Source: Rhodanobacter sp. OK091 (GTDB lineage: Bacteria > Pseudomonadota > Gammaproteobacteria > Xanthomonadales > Rhodanobacteraceae). From it: a stretch of DNA of 64,000 nucleotides. Positions 19,039 through 27,542 of the stretch are shown piece after piece. The stretch's first letter is position 1; the number at the start of each line of letters is the position of its first letter. Both the position numbers and the translations under genes were made by a program. The notes beneath the pieces were generated by a model. It ran no database searches, was not told where the DNA came from, and saw nothing but the letters and a program-made list of their open reading frames with translations. The DNA is taken from the NCBI RefSeq assembly GCF_900142825.1, contig NZ_FRCH01000001.1:806001-870000 (forward strand), given 5' to 3'.

Positions 19039-19917
19039 TCAAGCGTTGCGAAACACGGCGGGCCGATGAATCTCCCACGAACCGACGGCCCGCAACCAGC
19101 GCTCCTGTGCGATGGTGGCAGTGCAAGGTCCGAGCGTGCAGATGCGTATCTCGCGTGTGGCCGCCTCCGCCCGCAACATGTCCAGCACGTCGCGCAGCAT
19201 CGTGCCCTCGAACGGCGTGTAGAGATAGAACACCGTGCCGGCTGATAGATCGGCCTCCCGCACATCGCCCTGCACGAACGTCACCCGGTCGAGATTCAGC
19301 GAGTGCGCACAGCGCCGCGCGCACTCGACATGAGCCGCCTCCCATTCGATACCGATGCAGCGTGCGCCGGTACAGATCGCGGCAAGCATGGGTACCTGTC
19401 CCAGACCGGAGCCGAGGTCGATCAGCACGTCACGCTCATCGAGCGCGGTGCGCGCGACCATATCGAAGATATGTCGTGCCGGCGTGGGTTGGTAAAACAC
19501 CATCTCCGCGGCCAGCCCGGCGAGCGGAATCGCGGGCTCGTCGATCTGCAGGACGCCGCTGATCAACGCATCCAGGTAGTCATAGCTGTCGCCCTCGCTC
19601 CGGTCGCCTTCATCGTGATCCGCACCGGCCGCGTGCGCCCACTCAAGCAATCGGCGCGCGCCCCCACCGTGTTGGATGTCGAGACGAATGCTCTGGTAGA
19701 GCTGGCCATCGATGGATTCGAGCTCGACGCACAACGCCTCGATGCGATCGCGCAGCCCCACTTCCACGGTCGGTTCCAGATGACTGGGAATACCACAGAG
19801 GCGCCAGTTCTCCAGACGGTCGAGCACCTCGCTGCGCTCACGCAGTCGGTCCGGTTCGCGTAGCGACCGATCCTGCTCCAGATCACTGATGATGTCCTGC
19901 GGTGACCGCCAGCTCAC
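19039..19917 (-). CDS. SAM-dependent methyltransferase, class I (DOT1-like fold)
   Basis: A 292-residue protein whose C-terminal half is a Rossmann methyltransferase: DVLIDLGSGLGQVPML (about residues 163-178) is motif I, and GIEWEAAHVECARRC carries the acidic end of strand 2. The N-terminal 130 residues are helical, charged and of unknown function. The substrate cannot be inferred. The GTG start overlaps the tsaB stop by four bases, so it is translationally coupled to tsaB and creD upstream. A tsaB-like remnant lies just past its 3' end. Confidence 0.78.
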   Translation of the reverse strand: MSWRSPQDIISDLEQDRSLREPDRLRERSEVLDRLENWRLCGIPSHLEPTVEVGLRDRIEALCVELESIDGQLYQSIRLDIQHGGGARRLLEWAHAAGADHDEGDRSEGDSYDYLDALISGVLQIDEPAIPLAGLAAEMVFYQPTPARHIFDMVARTALDERDVLIDLGSGLGQVPMLAAICTGARCIGIEWEAAHVECARRCAHSLNLDRVTFVQGDVREADLSAGTVFYLYTPFEGTMLRDVLDMLRAEAATREIRICTLGPCTATIAQERWLRAVGSWEIHRPAVFRNA

Positions 19918-20606
19918 GCCTTCCCCTGCTCCACCAGCGTCAGCGCCACCTTGTCACGCAGATACACCGGCAGCGCCAGCTCCGGCGCCTGCAGGTGACC
20001 GGCCTTGAATTCGCGCAGCGCCAGTTCGGCGACGTGGGCGGCCTGCGGATAACGCATGCCATCGGCCGAGTGCAGCGTGCCAGTGAGGCGCTGGCTCAAC
20101 ACGCTCGCATAGGTGGCCCAGCCGCTGCCCACCACCTGCCATGCATCGGCCTCCGGCAACAGCAGCGACTCGGCGGTGCAGATGCGTTCGTCATCCAGCG
20201 CGATCAATCCGCCATGGTCGTCGCGGCGGTAGCAGGCGGCGTAGATCTCGCCCATGCGCGCGTCGATCACGGCGAGGATCGCGGTGCCTTCTTCTTCCGG
20301 CGCCTCCAGCGCCAGTGCGGCCAGCGAGGAAATGGTGATCACCGGCAGGTCCAGCGCCAGCGCCATGCCCTGCGCCAGCGACACGCCGAGGCGCACGCCG
20401 GTGAATGCGCCAGGGCCGCGGCCCACCGCGATCGCATCCAGCGCATGGCGGCCGATGCCGGCTTCGGCCAGCAATGCATCGGCCATCGGCAGTACCAGCT
20501 CAGTATGCCGGCGTGGAGCGATCTCGCTGCGCGCGATCAATTCATCGCCGTGGATCAGGGCGACGGAGCAGGCTTCGGTGGCGGTTTCGATCGCGAGCAG
20601 ATTCAT
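19914..20606 (-). CDS. tsaB: tRNA threonylcarbamoyladenosine biosynthesis protein TsaB
   Basis: TsaB is the non-catalytic partner of TsaD in making t6A37 on ANN-decoding tRNAs. The 230-residue protein has the ASKHA fold N-terminus MNLLAIETATEACSVAL and the family motif VGRGPGAFTGVRLGVSLAQG. It overlaps creD upstream by an ATGA and the methyltransferase downstream by a GTGA, so the three genes form a tightly coupled operon. Confidence 0.95.
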   Translation of the reverse strand: MNLLAIETATEACSVALIHGDELIARSEIAPRRHTELVLPMADALLAEAGIGRHALDAIAVGRGPGAFTGVRLGVSLAQGMALALDLPVITISSLAALALEAPEEEGTAILAVIDARMGEIYAACYRRDDHGGLIALDDERICTAESLLLPEADAWQVVGSGWATYASVLSQRLTGTLHSADGMRYPQAAHVAELALREFKAGHLQAPELALPVYLRDKVALTLVEQGKA

Positions 20607-21988
20607 GATCGCTCCATGATAGCGGGTGGGATAGCGTCTGGCGGCACCGGCGGTTCGGTCGAGGCCGGCCCCACTGTCGTCGGGACGTATGCATACCAGT
20701 CGATGCGGCGGGTCAGATACATCATCAAAGCCACCATCACCAGCAGCACCAATGCACCGATCAGCAGCGCGTACTGCTCGGCCGCGATCAGTCCGTACAG
20801 CATTGCGTAGATCAGCCCCAGCACGCCACCTAGCAACAAACCGGCGCGGCGCGCGCGCAATACCGCCATCGCGTAGCCGCCAACGATGAAGACCACCGCG
20901 ACCGCAGCCAGCGCATACGCGAGACCGAAACCGATCTGTTCGGACAGCGCCAGCAGCACCACGTAGAACGTGGCCAGCGCCGCGCCGACCAGCAGGTATT
21001 GCACGGGGTGCACACGTAGCCGCTTGAGCACCTCGAACAGGAAGAACGCCACGAATGTCATCGTGATGAACAGCAAGCCGTACTTGCCCGCGCGCACATT
21101 GCGCTGGTACACGTCGACCGGCTGGTACAGCTGCACGCCGAACGTGGAGGCCTGCAGCGCCGTGTCCAGGCCATCGCCGGCATTGGTCCAGTGCTGGCCA
21201 TAGCTGCGGTTGAGATCGAGCATGTGCCAGTGTGCGCTGAAACCCCTGGCATCAAGCTGACGCTCCTGCGGCAACGCCGCGCCGACGAAGCTCGGATCGC
21301 GCCACGGCGCACGCATCGTCACGTCGGTGCTGCGCGCCAGCGGCAACAGCTGCAGCGACTCGGTGCCGGCCAGCTTGAGCGTGATCTCGACATCGATCGG
21401 CTGATCGGCCAGCGCATCCAGATCGATCGGCACCACCACGTTCGGCCACGGACCGAGACGCTCGGCCGACGAATCGAAGCGCGCCGGCTGGCCGTTGATG
21501 CGCAACTCGCTCACCTCCTGCAGGCCGCGCAGATCGCCGATCGGCAAACGCAGCTCGGCCTTGCTGCCCTGCCACTGCGCGTTGCTGGCGCGGTGGAACT
21601 GGGCCAAATCCTGCGCCCGGAATTGTCCATGCATCTTCACCGTGGAGACGAATACCGGCGCGCTGTAAATACCGTAACTGCGCGTCTGCACGGCCAGCGC
21701 CACATCCATCTTCAACTCGTCCGCCAGCATGCTCTCGCTGCCGGCGAGCGTTTGCGGCGGCCGGTTATCCACCGCCATCAGCTGAGTCAGCGTCGGCACC
21801 GTCAGCACCGGACCGCCCACTACCTGCTGACCGCCCCAGCCCTGCGCGATCTGCGCAACCGCGGTCTCGCGCAGTTGCTGGCGCTCGTTCACCAGCCCGC
21901 TCACCTGCATCAACGGTATCGTCATCAGCAACGCCAGCACGCCGATGCCCAGCACCTTGGCCGTCACCGTCTGTGTCCACTTGACCAT
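20603..21988 (-). CDS. creD: cell envelope integrity inner-membrane protein CreD
   Basis: A 461-residue CreD/Inner membrane family protein. It has an N-terminal membrane segment (KVLGIGVLALLMTIPLMQVS), a large periplasmic domain containing SYGIYSAPVFVSTVKMHGQF, and at least five membrane segments at the C-terminus beginning GLLFITMTFVAFFLFEVLKR. CreD overexpression in E. coli affects colicin tolerance; the biochemical role is unclear. The ATG at 21988 is preferred because AAGGAG lies eight bases upstream; the GTG at 21997 overlaps that site. No creBC genes are in view. Confidence 0.9.
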   Translation of the reverse strand: MVKWTQTVTAKVLGIGVLALLMTIPLMQVSGLVNERQQLRETAVAQIAQGWGGQQVVGGPVLTVPTLTQLMAVDNRPPQTLAGSESMLADELKMDVALAVQTRSYGIYSAPVFVSTVKMHGQFRAQDLAQFHRASNAQWQGSKAELRLPIGDLRGLQEVSELRINGQPARFDSSAERLGPWPNVVVPIDLDALADQPIDVEITLKLAGTESLQLLPLARSTDVTMRAPWRDPSFVGAALPQERQLDARGFSAHWHMLDLNRSYGQHWTNAGDGLDTALQASTFGVQLYQPVDVYQRNVRAGKYGLLFITMTFVAFFLFEVLKRLRVHPVQYLLVGAALATFYVVLLALSEQIGFGLAYALAAVAVVFIVGGYAMAVLRARRAGLLLGGVLGLIYAMLYGLIAAEQYALLIGALVLLVMVALMMYLTRRIDWYAYVPTTVGPASTEPPVPPDAIPPAIMERS

Positions 21989-22187
21989 GTCCCGCACTCC
22001 TTGTCATTCGGAGCGTCCACTACAGCAACGCGAGCGGCGCCCCAGCGGGCAATCGCGGGCGAAACGCGGGCAACCCGGCGGCCATCGCCTGTCCATGCGG
22101 CACGCATCCCATTACCTGCGACGTAATCGCCAGGCCGTCGAACTGGCCGCAAGCTGTGCCCACACCAACGCAAACGGAGCACATGCC

Positions 22188-22556
22188 ATGACCGCCACCC
22201 GCCAACTCGTCGAACGCTATCTGCAGGGCTGGAACGAAACCGATCCGCTGCGCCGCCGCGCACTGATCGAAGACGTCTACGCCGAACACGCCGCCTATGT
22301 CGATCCAATGATCGACGCGCGCGGCTGGGAAGCGATCGACGCCACCATCGTCGCGGTGCAGGGCATGTTCCCCGGCCACGTATTCACCCTCGCCGGCGAA
22401 GTGGATGCACACCACGACATCGCGCGCTTCCACTGGCATCTGGCCAAGCCCGGCGCGGACGAACCGCTGGTGATCGGCTTCGACGTCGCCGTGCTGGATG
22501 CAGGCCGCATCCGCCAGGTGCACGGCTTCCTCGACAAGGTACCGGTCGCCGCTTGA
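22188..22556 (+). CDS. nuclear transport factor 2-like (SnoaL-type) protein
   Basis: A 122-residue cone-fold protein (RQLVERYLQGWNETDPLRRR at the start, then GKVDAHH-like and FDVAVLDAGRIRQVHGFLDK at the end). Such proteins include isomerases and hydrolases but many have no known activity. The ATG at 22188 follows an AACGGAGC ribosome binding site. It is upstream of an alpha/beta hydrolase gene by 57 bases and may be co-transcribed with it. Confidence 0.8.
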   Translation: MTATRQLVERYLQGWNETDPLRRRALIEDVYAEHAAYVDPMIDARGWEAIDATIVAVQGMFPGHVFTLAGEVDAHHDIARFHWHLAKPGADEPLVIGFDVAVLDAGRIRQVHGFLDKVPVAA

Positions 22557-22613
22557 ACCTCATCGAGGGTCACGCACCGCCGCCAACTCCATCTTCCCAA
22601 GAGGATTTTCGTT

Positions 22614-23471
22614 ATGAGCCATTTCGACACCAGCGACCACACCCGCCTTTTCTATCGTGACTGGGGCAACGGCCAGCCTATCGTGTTCGTCAGTTCGTGG
22701 GCGCTGGACTCGCGCGCCTGGGGACCGCACATGGAATACTTCAACGCGCTGGGTTGCCGCTGCATCGCGATGGATCGCCGCGGCCACGGTCGTTCCGACG
22801 ATCCCGGCCAGGGCTACCACTATGACCGCCTCGCCGACGACCTGGCCGAACTGCTCGACCGGCTGGACCTGCGCGAGGTCACCCTGGTCGCCCACTCGAT
22901 GGCCACCGGCGAATGCACGCGCTACCTCACCCGCCACGGCAGCGGCCGTATCGCCCGCGTGGTGTATCTGGCTCCGGTGGCGGCGAGCTATCTCGACGGC
23001 AGCCGCGACACCTGCAGCATGGACAGTGCCACCGCCGAACTGGTGATGGCCGACATGCGGCGCGATCTGCCGAAATGGCTGGCCGACAGCGCCGACGGTT
23101 TCTTCCTGCCTGCCGAAACCGGCACCTCGCCGGAAACCATTCGCCACACCATCGACATAGTGCTCGACGCCTCGCTGCACGCCCTGCTCGAGTGCTTCCG
23201 TGCCAGGTATGTGGATCAACGCGACGAGCTGCGTGCCATCGACGTGCCGCTGCTCGTCGTGCACGGCGATCGCGACGTCAGCGAGCCGGTGCTACAAGGC
23301 CGCGCCCTCGCGACGCTGGTTCCGCGCAGTCGCTACCTCGAATACGCCGGCGCGCCGCACGGCCTGTATCACACGCACTTCGAGCGGCTCGTCGCCGACA
23401 TGTTCGCCCTCATGCGTGAGACGCCGATCGGCGTGCGTGCGGAAACCTCGCGCCGACAAGCGACCGCATGA
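22614..23471 (+). CDS. alpha/beta hydrolase, non-haem chloroperoxidase-like
   Basis: A 285-residue alpha/beta hydrolase. The N-terminus HTRLFYRDWGNGQPIVFVSS and the segment MDRRGHGRSDDPGQGY are typical of the chloroperoxidase/esterase group. The nucleophile elbow is VAHSMATGE, with Ser as nucleophile and Ala in place of the first Gly, a common variant. Asp in VVHGDRDVSEP and a His near PHGLYHTHFERL complete a plausible triad. The substrate is unknown. It starts after AAGAGGA and ends shortly before an XRE regulator gene. Confidence 0.85.
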   Translation: MSHFDTSDHTRLFYRDWGNGQPIVFVSSWALDSRAWGPHMEYFNALGCRCIAMDRRGHGRSDDPGQGYHYDRLADDLAELLDRLDLREVTLVAHSMATGECTRYLTRHGSGRIARVVYLAPVAASYLDGSRDTCSMDSATAELVMADMRRDLPKWLADSADGFFLPAETGTSPETIRHTIDIVLDASLHALLECFRARYVDQRDELRAIDVPLLVVHGDRDVSEPVLQGRALATLVPRSRYLEYAGAPHGLYHTHFERLVADMFALMRETPIGVRAETSRRQATA

Positions 23472-23518
23472 CCGCGGTCGCCCGCCACGGCACGGGCGCG
23501 CACTGGCATCATCACGCC

Positions 23519-24331
23519 ATGAACGCCCTGCCCAGCGACACCATACGCCCCGTCGGCGACCTGCTGCGCGAATGGCGGCGCCATCGCCGCCTGAGCCAAC
23601 TCGACCTCGCCAGCGGCGCGGAGATCTCCACGCGGCACCTCAGCTTCGTCGAGTCCGGCCGCTCGCAACCGAGCCGCGACATGATCCTGCGCCTGACCGA
23701 GTATCTCGATGTGCCGCTGCGTGAGCGCAATGCCGTACTGGTCGCCGCGGGCTTCGCACCGGCGTTCAAGGAGCGCCCGCTGGCCGATCCCGCACTCGCC
23801 ACCGCGCGGGCCACCATCGACCTGCTACTGCAAGGGCTGGAACCGTATCCCGCGCTGGCGGTCGATCGCCACTGGCAACTCGTCGCCAGCAATCAGGCCA
23901 CGCTGCGCCTGCTGGCCGGCGTGTCTCCCGAACTGCTGCAGCCGCCGGTGAACGTATTGCGTCTGAGCCTGCATCCCGCCGGCCTCGCTCCGCGCATCCG
24001 CAACCTGCCGCAATGGCGTGCCCATCTGCTGCACCGCCTGCGCCAGCAGATCGATGCCAGCCACGATCCACAGCTGATTGTCCTGTTGCGCGAATTGCAG
24101 GTACTACCCGCTCCATCACTCGATGCCGGCGCCGAAGTCGCCACGCCCGCTGCCATCGCTGTACCGATGCAGTTGGAAGTCGATGGCGTCGTGCTTTCCA
24201 TGCTCAGCACCACGACCGTGTTTGGCAGTCCGGTCGACATCACCCTCGCCGAACTGGCGCTGGAAGCCTTCGTGCCGGCCGATGCGGAAACGGCGGAGCA
24301 GTTGCGCAGGATGGCCCTGTCGTGCCGATGA
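23519..24331 (+). CDS. XRE family regulator with MmyB-like ligand-binding domain
   Basis: A 270-residue regulator: an N-terminal Cro/C1-type HTH (residues about 15-70, LSQLDLASGAEISTRHLSFV, ESGRSQPSRDM) followed by an MmyB-like domain (AVDRHWQLVASNQATLRLLA) related to PAS folds and reported to bind fatty acids in relatives. The ATG at 23519 is taken as the start because it lies at the conserved distance before the HTH. It may control the adjacent hydrolase and NTF2-like genes; no operator is evident. Confidence 0.85.
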   Translation: MNALPSDTIRPVGDLLREWRRHRRLSQLDLASGAEISTRHLSFVESGRSQPSRDMILRLTEYLDVPLRERNAVLVAAGFAPAFKERPLADPALATARATIDLLLQGLEPYPALAVDRHWQLVASNQATLRLLAGVSPELLQPPVNVLRLSLHPAGLAPRIRNLPQWRAHLLHRLRQQIDASHDPQLIVLLRELQVLPAPSLDAGAEVATPAAIAVPMQLEVDGVVLSMLSTTTVFGSPVDITLAELALEAFVPADAETAEQLRRMALSCR

Positions 24332-24421
24332 AACTTCGCACCGCACGCACGGTCATTCCATGACAGGTCACAGCGTCACGCCATGACTGACACGCCCTGG
24401 CGGCGCGAGAGGGGTGATTCC

Positions 24422-25096
24422 ATGCGCACCATTGCGAAATTTCTGGCCCGCAACAAGGGCTTCATCACCTTCATGTTGTGCATGATCGTGTTCCGCAGCG
24501 CGGTGGCCGACTGGAACGTGGTGCCGACTGGCTCGATGCAGCCCACCATCAAGATCGGCGACCGCATCCTGGTTGACAAACTGGCCTACGACGTACGCCT
24601 GCCGCTGACCCACATCTCACTGCTGCATCTGGCCGATCCGCAACGCGGCGACATCGTCGTACTGGACTCCCGCACGGCGCACGAGCGGCTGGTGAAACGG
24701 GTGATCGGCCTGCCCGGCGACCTGATAGCGATGCGCGGCAACGTGGTCTTCATCAACGGCCGTGCCGCCAGTTACACCCTCGGCAGCTACAGCGGCATCC
24801 ACGACGATCTGCTGAATCCGGCCCGCTACCGGATCGAACATTACGGCGACATCCGTCACGCGATACGCCTGTCCGTGAACTGGCCAAGTCCGGCCAGCAA
24901 CTTCGGGCCGGTAAAAGTACCGACAGGCCAGTACTTGCTGCTGGGTGACGATCGCGACAACAGCATGGACTCGCGCTATTTCGGCTTCTTCGCGCGCGAT
25001 GAAATCGTGGGGCGCTCGCGCTACGTCGTCGCTTCATTGGATCCTCAACATCACTATCTGCCGCGCATCCATCGCTTCGGAGCGCCGCTCGACTGA
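24422..25096 (+). CDS. lepB: signal peptidase I
   Basis: A 224-residue type I signal peptidase. It has one N-terminal membrane segment (GFITFMLCMIVFRSAVADWN), catalytic Ser38 in VPTGSMQPT and general base Lys92 in ERLVKRVIGLPGD, then the GDDRDNSMDSRYFG box. It is shorter than E. coli LepB and stands away from lepA and rnc, so it is probably an accessory paralogue. The ATG at 24422 follows a GAGAGGGG ribosome binding site; the ATG at 24383 is an alternative. Confidence 0.9.
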   Translation: MRTIAKFLARNKGFITFMLCMIVFRSAVADWNVVPTGSMQPTIKIGDRILVDKLAYDVRLPLTHISLLHLADPQRGDIVVLDSRTAHERLVKRVIGLPGDLIAMRGNVVFINGRAASYTLGSYSGIHDDLLNPARYRIEHYGDIRHAIRLSVNWPSPASNFGPVKVPTGQYLLLGDDRDNSMDSRYFGFFARDEIVGRSRYVVASLDPQHHYLPRIHRFGAPLD

Positions 25097-25251
25097 GGGA
25101 ACCGTTACGACACTACCGGCTCAGGCATCGTTTCCGGCGGCGGTCGCTCATGAGATGTCGACGACGATCGGGAGACGGTGAAGCGAGCGAGTCGCGGACG
25201 TCGAACAGTTCGCCCGGGCCATGACGCCTGCCCCCATAGCCGATCTCGGGG

Positions 25252-26391
25252 TCATGCGATTGCTCCGGCGCCGTCATCTGCCACGCCCCACAATCGGCGC
25301 GCTTCCGCAGCGATGAGGTCGGGGAATTCTTCGGGGAAGAACAACTTCGCCTTCGGCACGTAATGCACGCCGCGCGAGTTCCCCAGTGTTCGGGCCAGAT
25401 AAGAAGCGTCCTCCGGCGAGAAGATCGTGTCCCCTGCACCCCAAGCGATGCGCACGGGAATCCTGCTGCGCCTGAGCGCCGGCGCGATGCCCGCGAGCAC
25501 GTTGTTCTCCAGCGCCAACGCATAGGCATGCGTATGTGCGGGGTCGCGCACCAGCGGACCCAGATACATCTCGATCGCTTCATCCGTGAGGTTTTCAGGA
25601 TTCGTGAACGTCATTCCGCCCAGCCCCTGGGGCGACCGTGCGAGCTGTCCGTCGGCAAGCCACGGCGCCAGCCACTGCTTCACGAACTGGCCATCGTGCG
25701 CCATGGCGATCACTGGTTTCATCGCCGATGGCGGGCAATCCATCTCGGTATCGCAGTTGCTCAACAGCAGGCTGCGCACCCGCCGCGGATGGCGCGCCAG
25801 AAACAGTTGGGCGACGGCTCCGCCGCTGTCGTTCGCGACCAGATCGACGTCGTCGATGGACAACGTATCGAGCAGCGTCGAAAGCATGTCGACCTGGTCC
25901 GTCGGTGCGACACTTTGGCCCTCGCGGACTTCGGTGTAGCCCAGCCCGAGAAAGTCCGGTGCAATGCAGCGACGGTATGCCGACAACCGCTCCAATGCGC
26001 CGCGCCACTGAAAGCCGTTCAGCGGAAATCCGTGCAGGAACAAGGCCGCTTTGCCGGTACCGCGCTCCACCAGAGCGATGCGGCCGAAGCGGGTCGGCAC
26101 GAATTTTCGGACGGCGTTGAATGCGGCGGCATCCAGCCGTTCTGCCCTTCGAACCGGAGGCTTCGCAGCAAACGCCATGGGTGGCAGCAGGGAAAATGCA
26201 GCCCCCGCGGCGGCCGCTCCAGCAGCCCATCCTAAAAACCGCCTGCGCTGGATGGTCGTCTTCGGGAGTTGAGCAACGGTGCCGCCAGCTATCGGCTGGC
26301 GGCACCGCGCTGACGCCAACCCGGCTTCCGAAGATTTTGCCCCGCTCAAGGCTTGTTGCCCGCACTGACTTCGCGAAGTTTCGTCGCGCAT
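25252..26391 (-). CDS. alpha/beta hydrolase with twin-arginine signal, dehalogenase-like
   Basis: An exported alpha/beta hydrolase. A Tat-type signal (QRRRFLGWAAGAAAAGAAFS) precedes the fold. The elbow reads VANDSGGAVAQ: by alignment with haloalkane and fluoroacetate dehalogenases (QDWGG, HDRGG) the nucleophile would be Asp, although Ser is adjacent. The oxyanion segment is FLHGFPLNGFQWRG. Substrate unknown. The start is doubtful: the ATG at 26391 overlaps the small Cys-rich gene by 46 bases, while a TTG at 26319 avoids this; a strong hairpin at 26278-26306 lies within this 5' part. Confidence 0.8.
   Translation of the reverse strand: MRDETSRSQCGQQALSGAKSSEAGLASARCRQPIAGGTVAQLPKTTIQRRRFLGWAAGAAAAGAAFSLLPPMAFAAKPPVRRAERLDAAAFNAVRKFVPTRFGRIALVERGTGKAALFLHGFPLNGFQWRGALERLSAYRRCIAPDFLGLGYTEVREGQSVAPTDQVDMLSTLLDTLSIDDVDLVANDSGGAVAQLFLARHPRRVRSLLLSNCDTEMDCPPSAMKPVIAMAHDGQFVKQWLAPWLADGQLARSPQGLGGMTFTNPENLTDEAIEMYLGPLVRDPAHTHAYALALENNVLAGIAPALRRSRIPVRIAWGAGDTIFSPEDASYLARTLGNSRGVHYVPKAKLFFPEEFPDLIAAEARRLWGVADDGAGAIA
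26278..26306. other. perfect 12-bp hairpin near the 5' end of the exported hydrolase gene
   Basis: GGTGCCGCCAGC-TATCG-GCTGGCGGCACC forms a perfect 12-bp stem with a five-base loop. On the minus strand it lies between the stop of the Cys-rich gene and the Tat signal of the hydrolase. It may terminate or attenuate transcription, or it may be translated if the hydrolase starts upstream. No T tract follows. Confidence 0.5.
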
Positions 26392-26489
26392 TCATCGCAA
26401 CAAACCTCGACCACGCTGTCGCCGATCTTCACCTTGATGGCATTCGTGTCGAGAGCACAGTCACAGGCTGCACAGGTTTTTTCGGTCAT
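26346..26489 (-). CDS. small Cys-rich putative metal-binding protein
   Basis: A 47-residue protein, MTEKTCAACDCALDTNAIKV at the start and VCCDECATKLREV near the end, with six cysteines arranged CxxCxC and CCxxC. This resembles a small treble-clef or TRASH/YHS-like metal-binding unit. It probably binds zinc or copper in the cytosol; no signal peptide is present. The ATG at 26489 is chosen because the sequence upstream lacks conservation-like character. It lies upstream of the exported hydrolase gene and downstream of an AraC remnant. Confidence 0.65.
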   Translation of the reverse strand: MTEKTCAACDCALDTNAIKVKIGDSVVEVCCDECATKLREVSAGNKP

Positions 26490-26577
26490 GGCACAAACTC
26501 CGCTGGTAGCCCGCGTTTCGGGCAAACCCAGGAGACCACGCCGGGTTTTCACCCGCTGTCGAAATCTTTAGCGGTTT

Positions 26578-26646
26578 TCAGGAACGCCGGGCAGACTGCC
26601 TGAAGGCGGTCGGGGAGCGGCCGTAGGCCCGCCGGAATGCCGACAT
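26578..26646 (-). pseudogene. remnant of an AraC family regulator C-terminus
   Basis: Read on the minus strand, this stretch encodes SAFRRAYGRSPTAFRQSARR followed by a stop. That is the classic end of the AraC-type HTH domain (the AFRRxYGxSPxxFR signature). Nothing upstream restores the rest of an AraC protein: the frame becomes unrelated after about 25 residues and the DUF4440-like gene begins. It is best read as the tail of a deleted regulator. Confidence 0.65.
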
Positions 26647-26686
26647 GGAAGGTGGCGCTCGGGCCGTTGGGCCGAAGCATTCGGAC

Positions 26687-27103
26687 TCAGGAACGGTTCC
26701 GGAGCGGCGTTACCAATGTTCCCTGATGAAACACGATCTGCCATTCGTCGCCTGCGCGCCGCCAGACTGTACTGCGTCGACTCACCAGCTCGCCCTGCTC
26801 CAAGGTGTACGTGAGCAGATACGTATCCGGCCCGAGTTCACGGCAGTGGAAGTCATGGGTTTTCCAGGTGTGTTCGGCGGGGTCGGGGGCGCGGCGTTCC
26901 AGGACGTCGAGGACGTGAGCGCGGCTGTAGCGGCGGCCGGAGGCGCCGATTTCCCAGAAGTCGGCGGCGGCCATCCGTTCGAAGTCGGCGCGGGTATTGC
27001 CGAATTCGGGGCGGTGGAAGATCGGTTCGTGGCGGCGCAACTCCTCCAGCACCGGCCGCAGCTCAGGCGCAGTGATTAGTATGGGTTCGACCGAGTCGCC
27101 CAT
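26687..27103 (-). CDS. DUF4440/SnoaL-like domain protein
   Basis: A 138-residue protein with the DUF4440-like arrangement: LEELRRHEPIFHRPEFGNTR at the N-terminus, GRRYSRAHVLDVLERR in the middle, and STVWRRAGDEWQIVFHQGTL at the end. The family has a cone-shaped NTF2-like fold; no activity is established. The ATG at 27103 begins the fold after a short leader. It is downstream of the VOC-family gene by 43 bases on the same strand and could share its transcript. Confidence 0.78.
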   Translation of the reverse strand: MGDSVEPILITAPELRPVLEELRRHEPIFHRPEFGNTRADFERMAAADFWEIGASGRRYSRAHVLDVLERRAPDPAEHTWKTHDFHCRELGPDTYLLTYTLEQGELVSRRSTVWRRAGDEWQIVFHQGTLVTPLRNRS

Positions 27104-27146
27104 GGGCGCTGACTCCTGTTCGTTGAGCGGCGTGTCGAAACTGCCG

Positions 27147-27515
27147 CTATGCCGGTGGCTGCCACAGCTCGATCCGCGTGCCTTCCGGATCCAGGATCCA
27201 TCCAAAGCGGCCGAGTTCGCTGATATCGGTGCGCTCGTCCACCGTAACGCCGGCAGCGCGCAGTTGCGCCAGCAGCGCATCGAGATCGTCCACGCGAAAA
27301 TTGATCATGTAAGGCTGTGTGCCAGGCCCGAAGTAATCGGTGTCCGCGGCGAACGGCGCCCACAATGTGAAGCCCGGACGCGCTGCCTCCTCGTCGAAGC
27401 GCACGCCGCCCCAGTCTTCGAGATGCAGGCCCAGATGCTCCGCGTACCACGCGCCAAGTGCGGCAGGGTCGCGCGACTTGAAGAAGATCCCGCCCAGCCC
27501 GATTGCCTTGGCCAT
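27147..27515 (-). CDS. VOC (glyoxalase/bleomycin resistance) family protein
   Basis: A 122-residue vicinal-oxygen-chelate protein with two beta-alpha-beta-beta-beta units: IGLGGIFFKSRDPAALGAWY and INFRVDDLDALLAQLRAAGV, ending ILDPEGTRIELWQPP with the metal-ligand Glu position. The family includes glyoxalase I, dioxygenases and antibiotic-binding proteins; the substrate cannot be assigned. An REP-like element lies just upstream, between it and dinG. Confidence 0.85.
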   Translation of the reverse strand: MAKAIGLGGIFFKSRDPAALGAWYAEHLGLHLEDWGGVRFDEEAARPGFTLWAPFAADTDYFGPGTQPYMINFRVDDLDALLAQLRAAGVTVDERTDISELGRFGWILDPEGTRIELWQPPA

Positions 27516-27542
27516 CGCTTGCCTCGCTGCACGTGCCGATTT

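Noticed and set aside
20603..21988. creD as evidence for a CreBC two-component operon
   Set aside because: No creB or creC is adjacent; the neighbours are tsaB and accessory genes.
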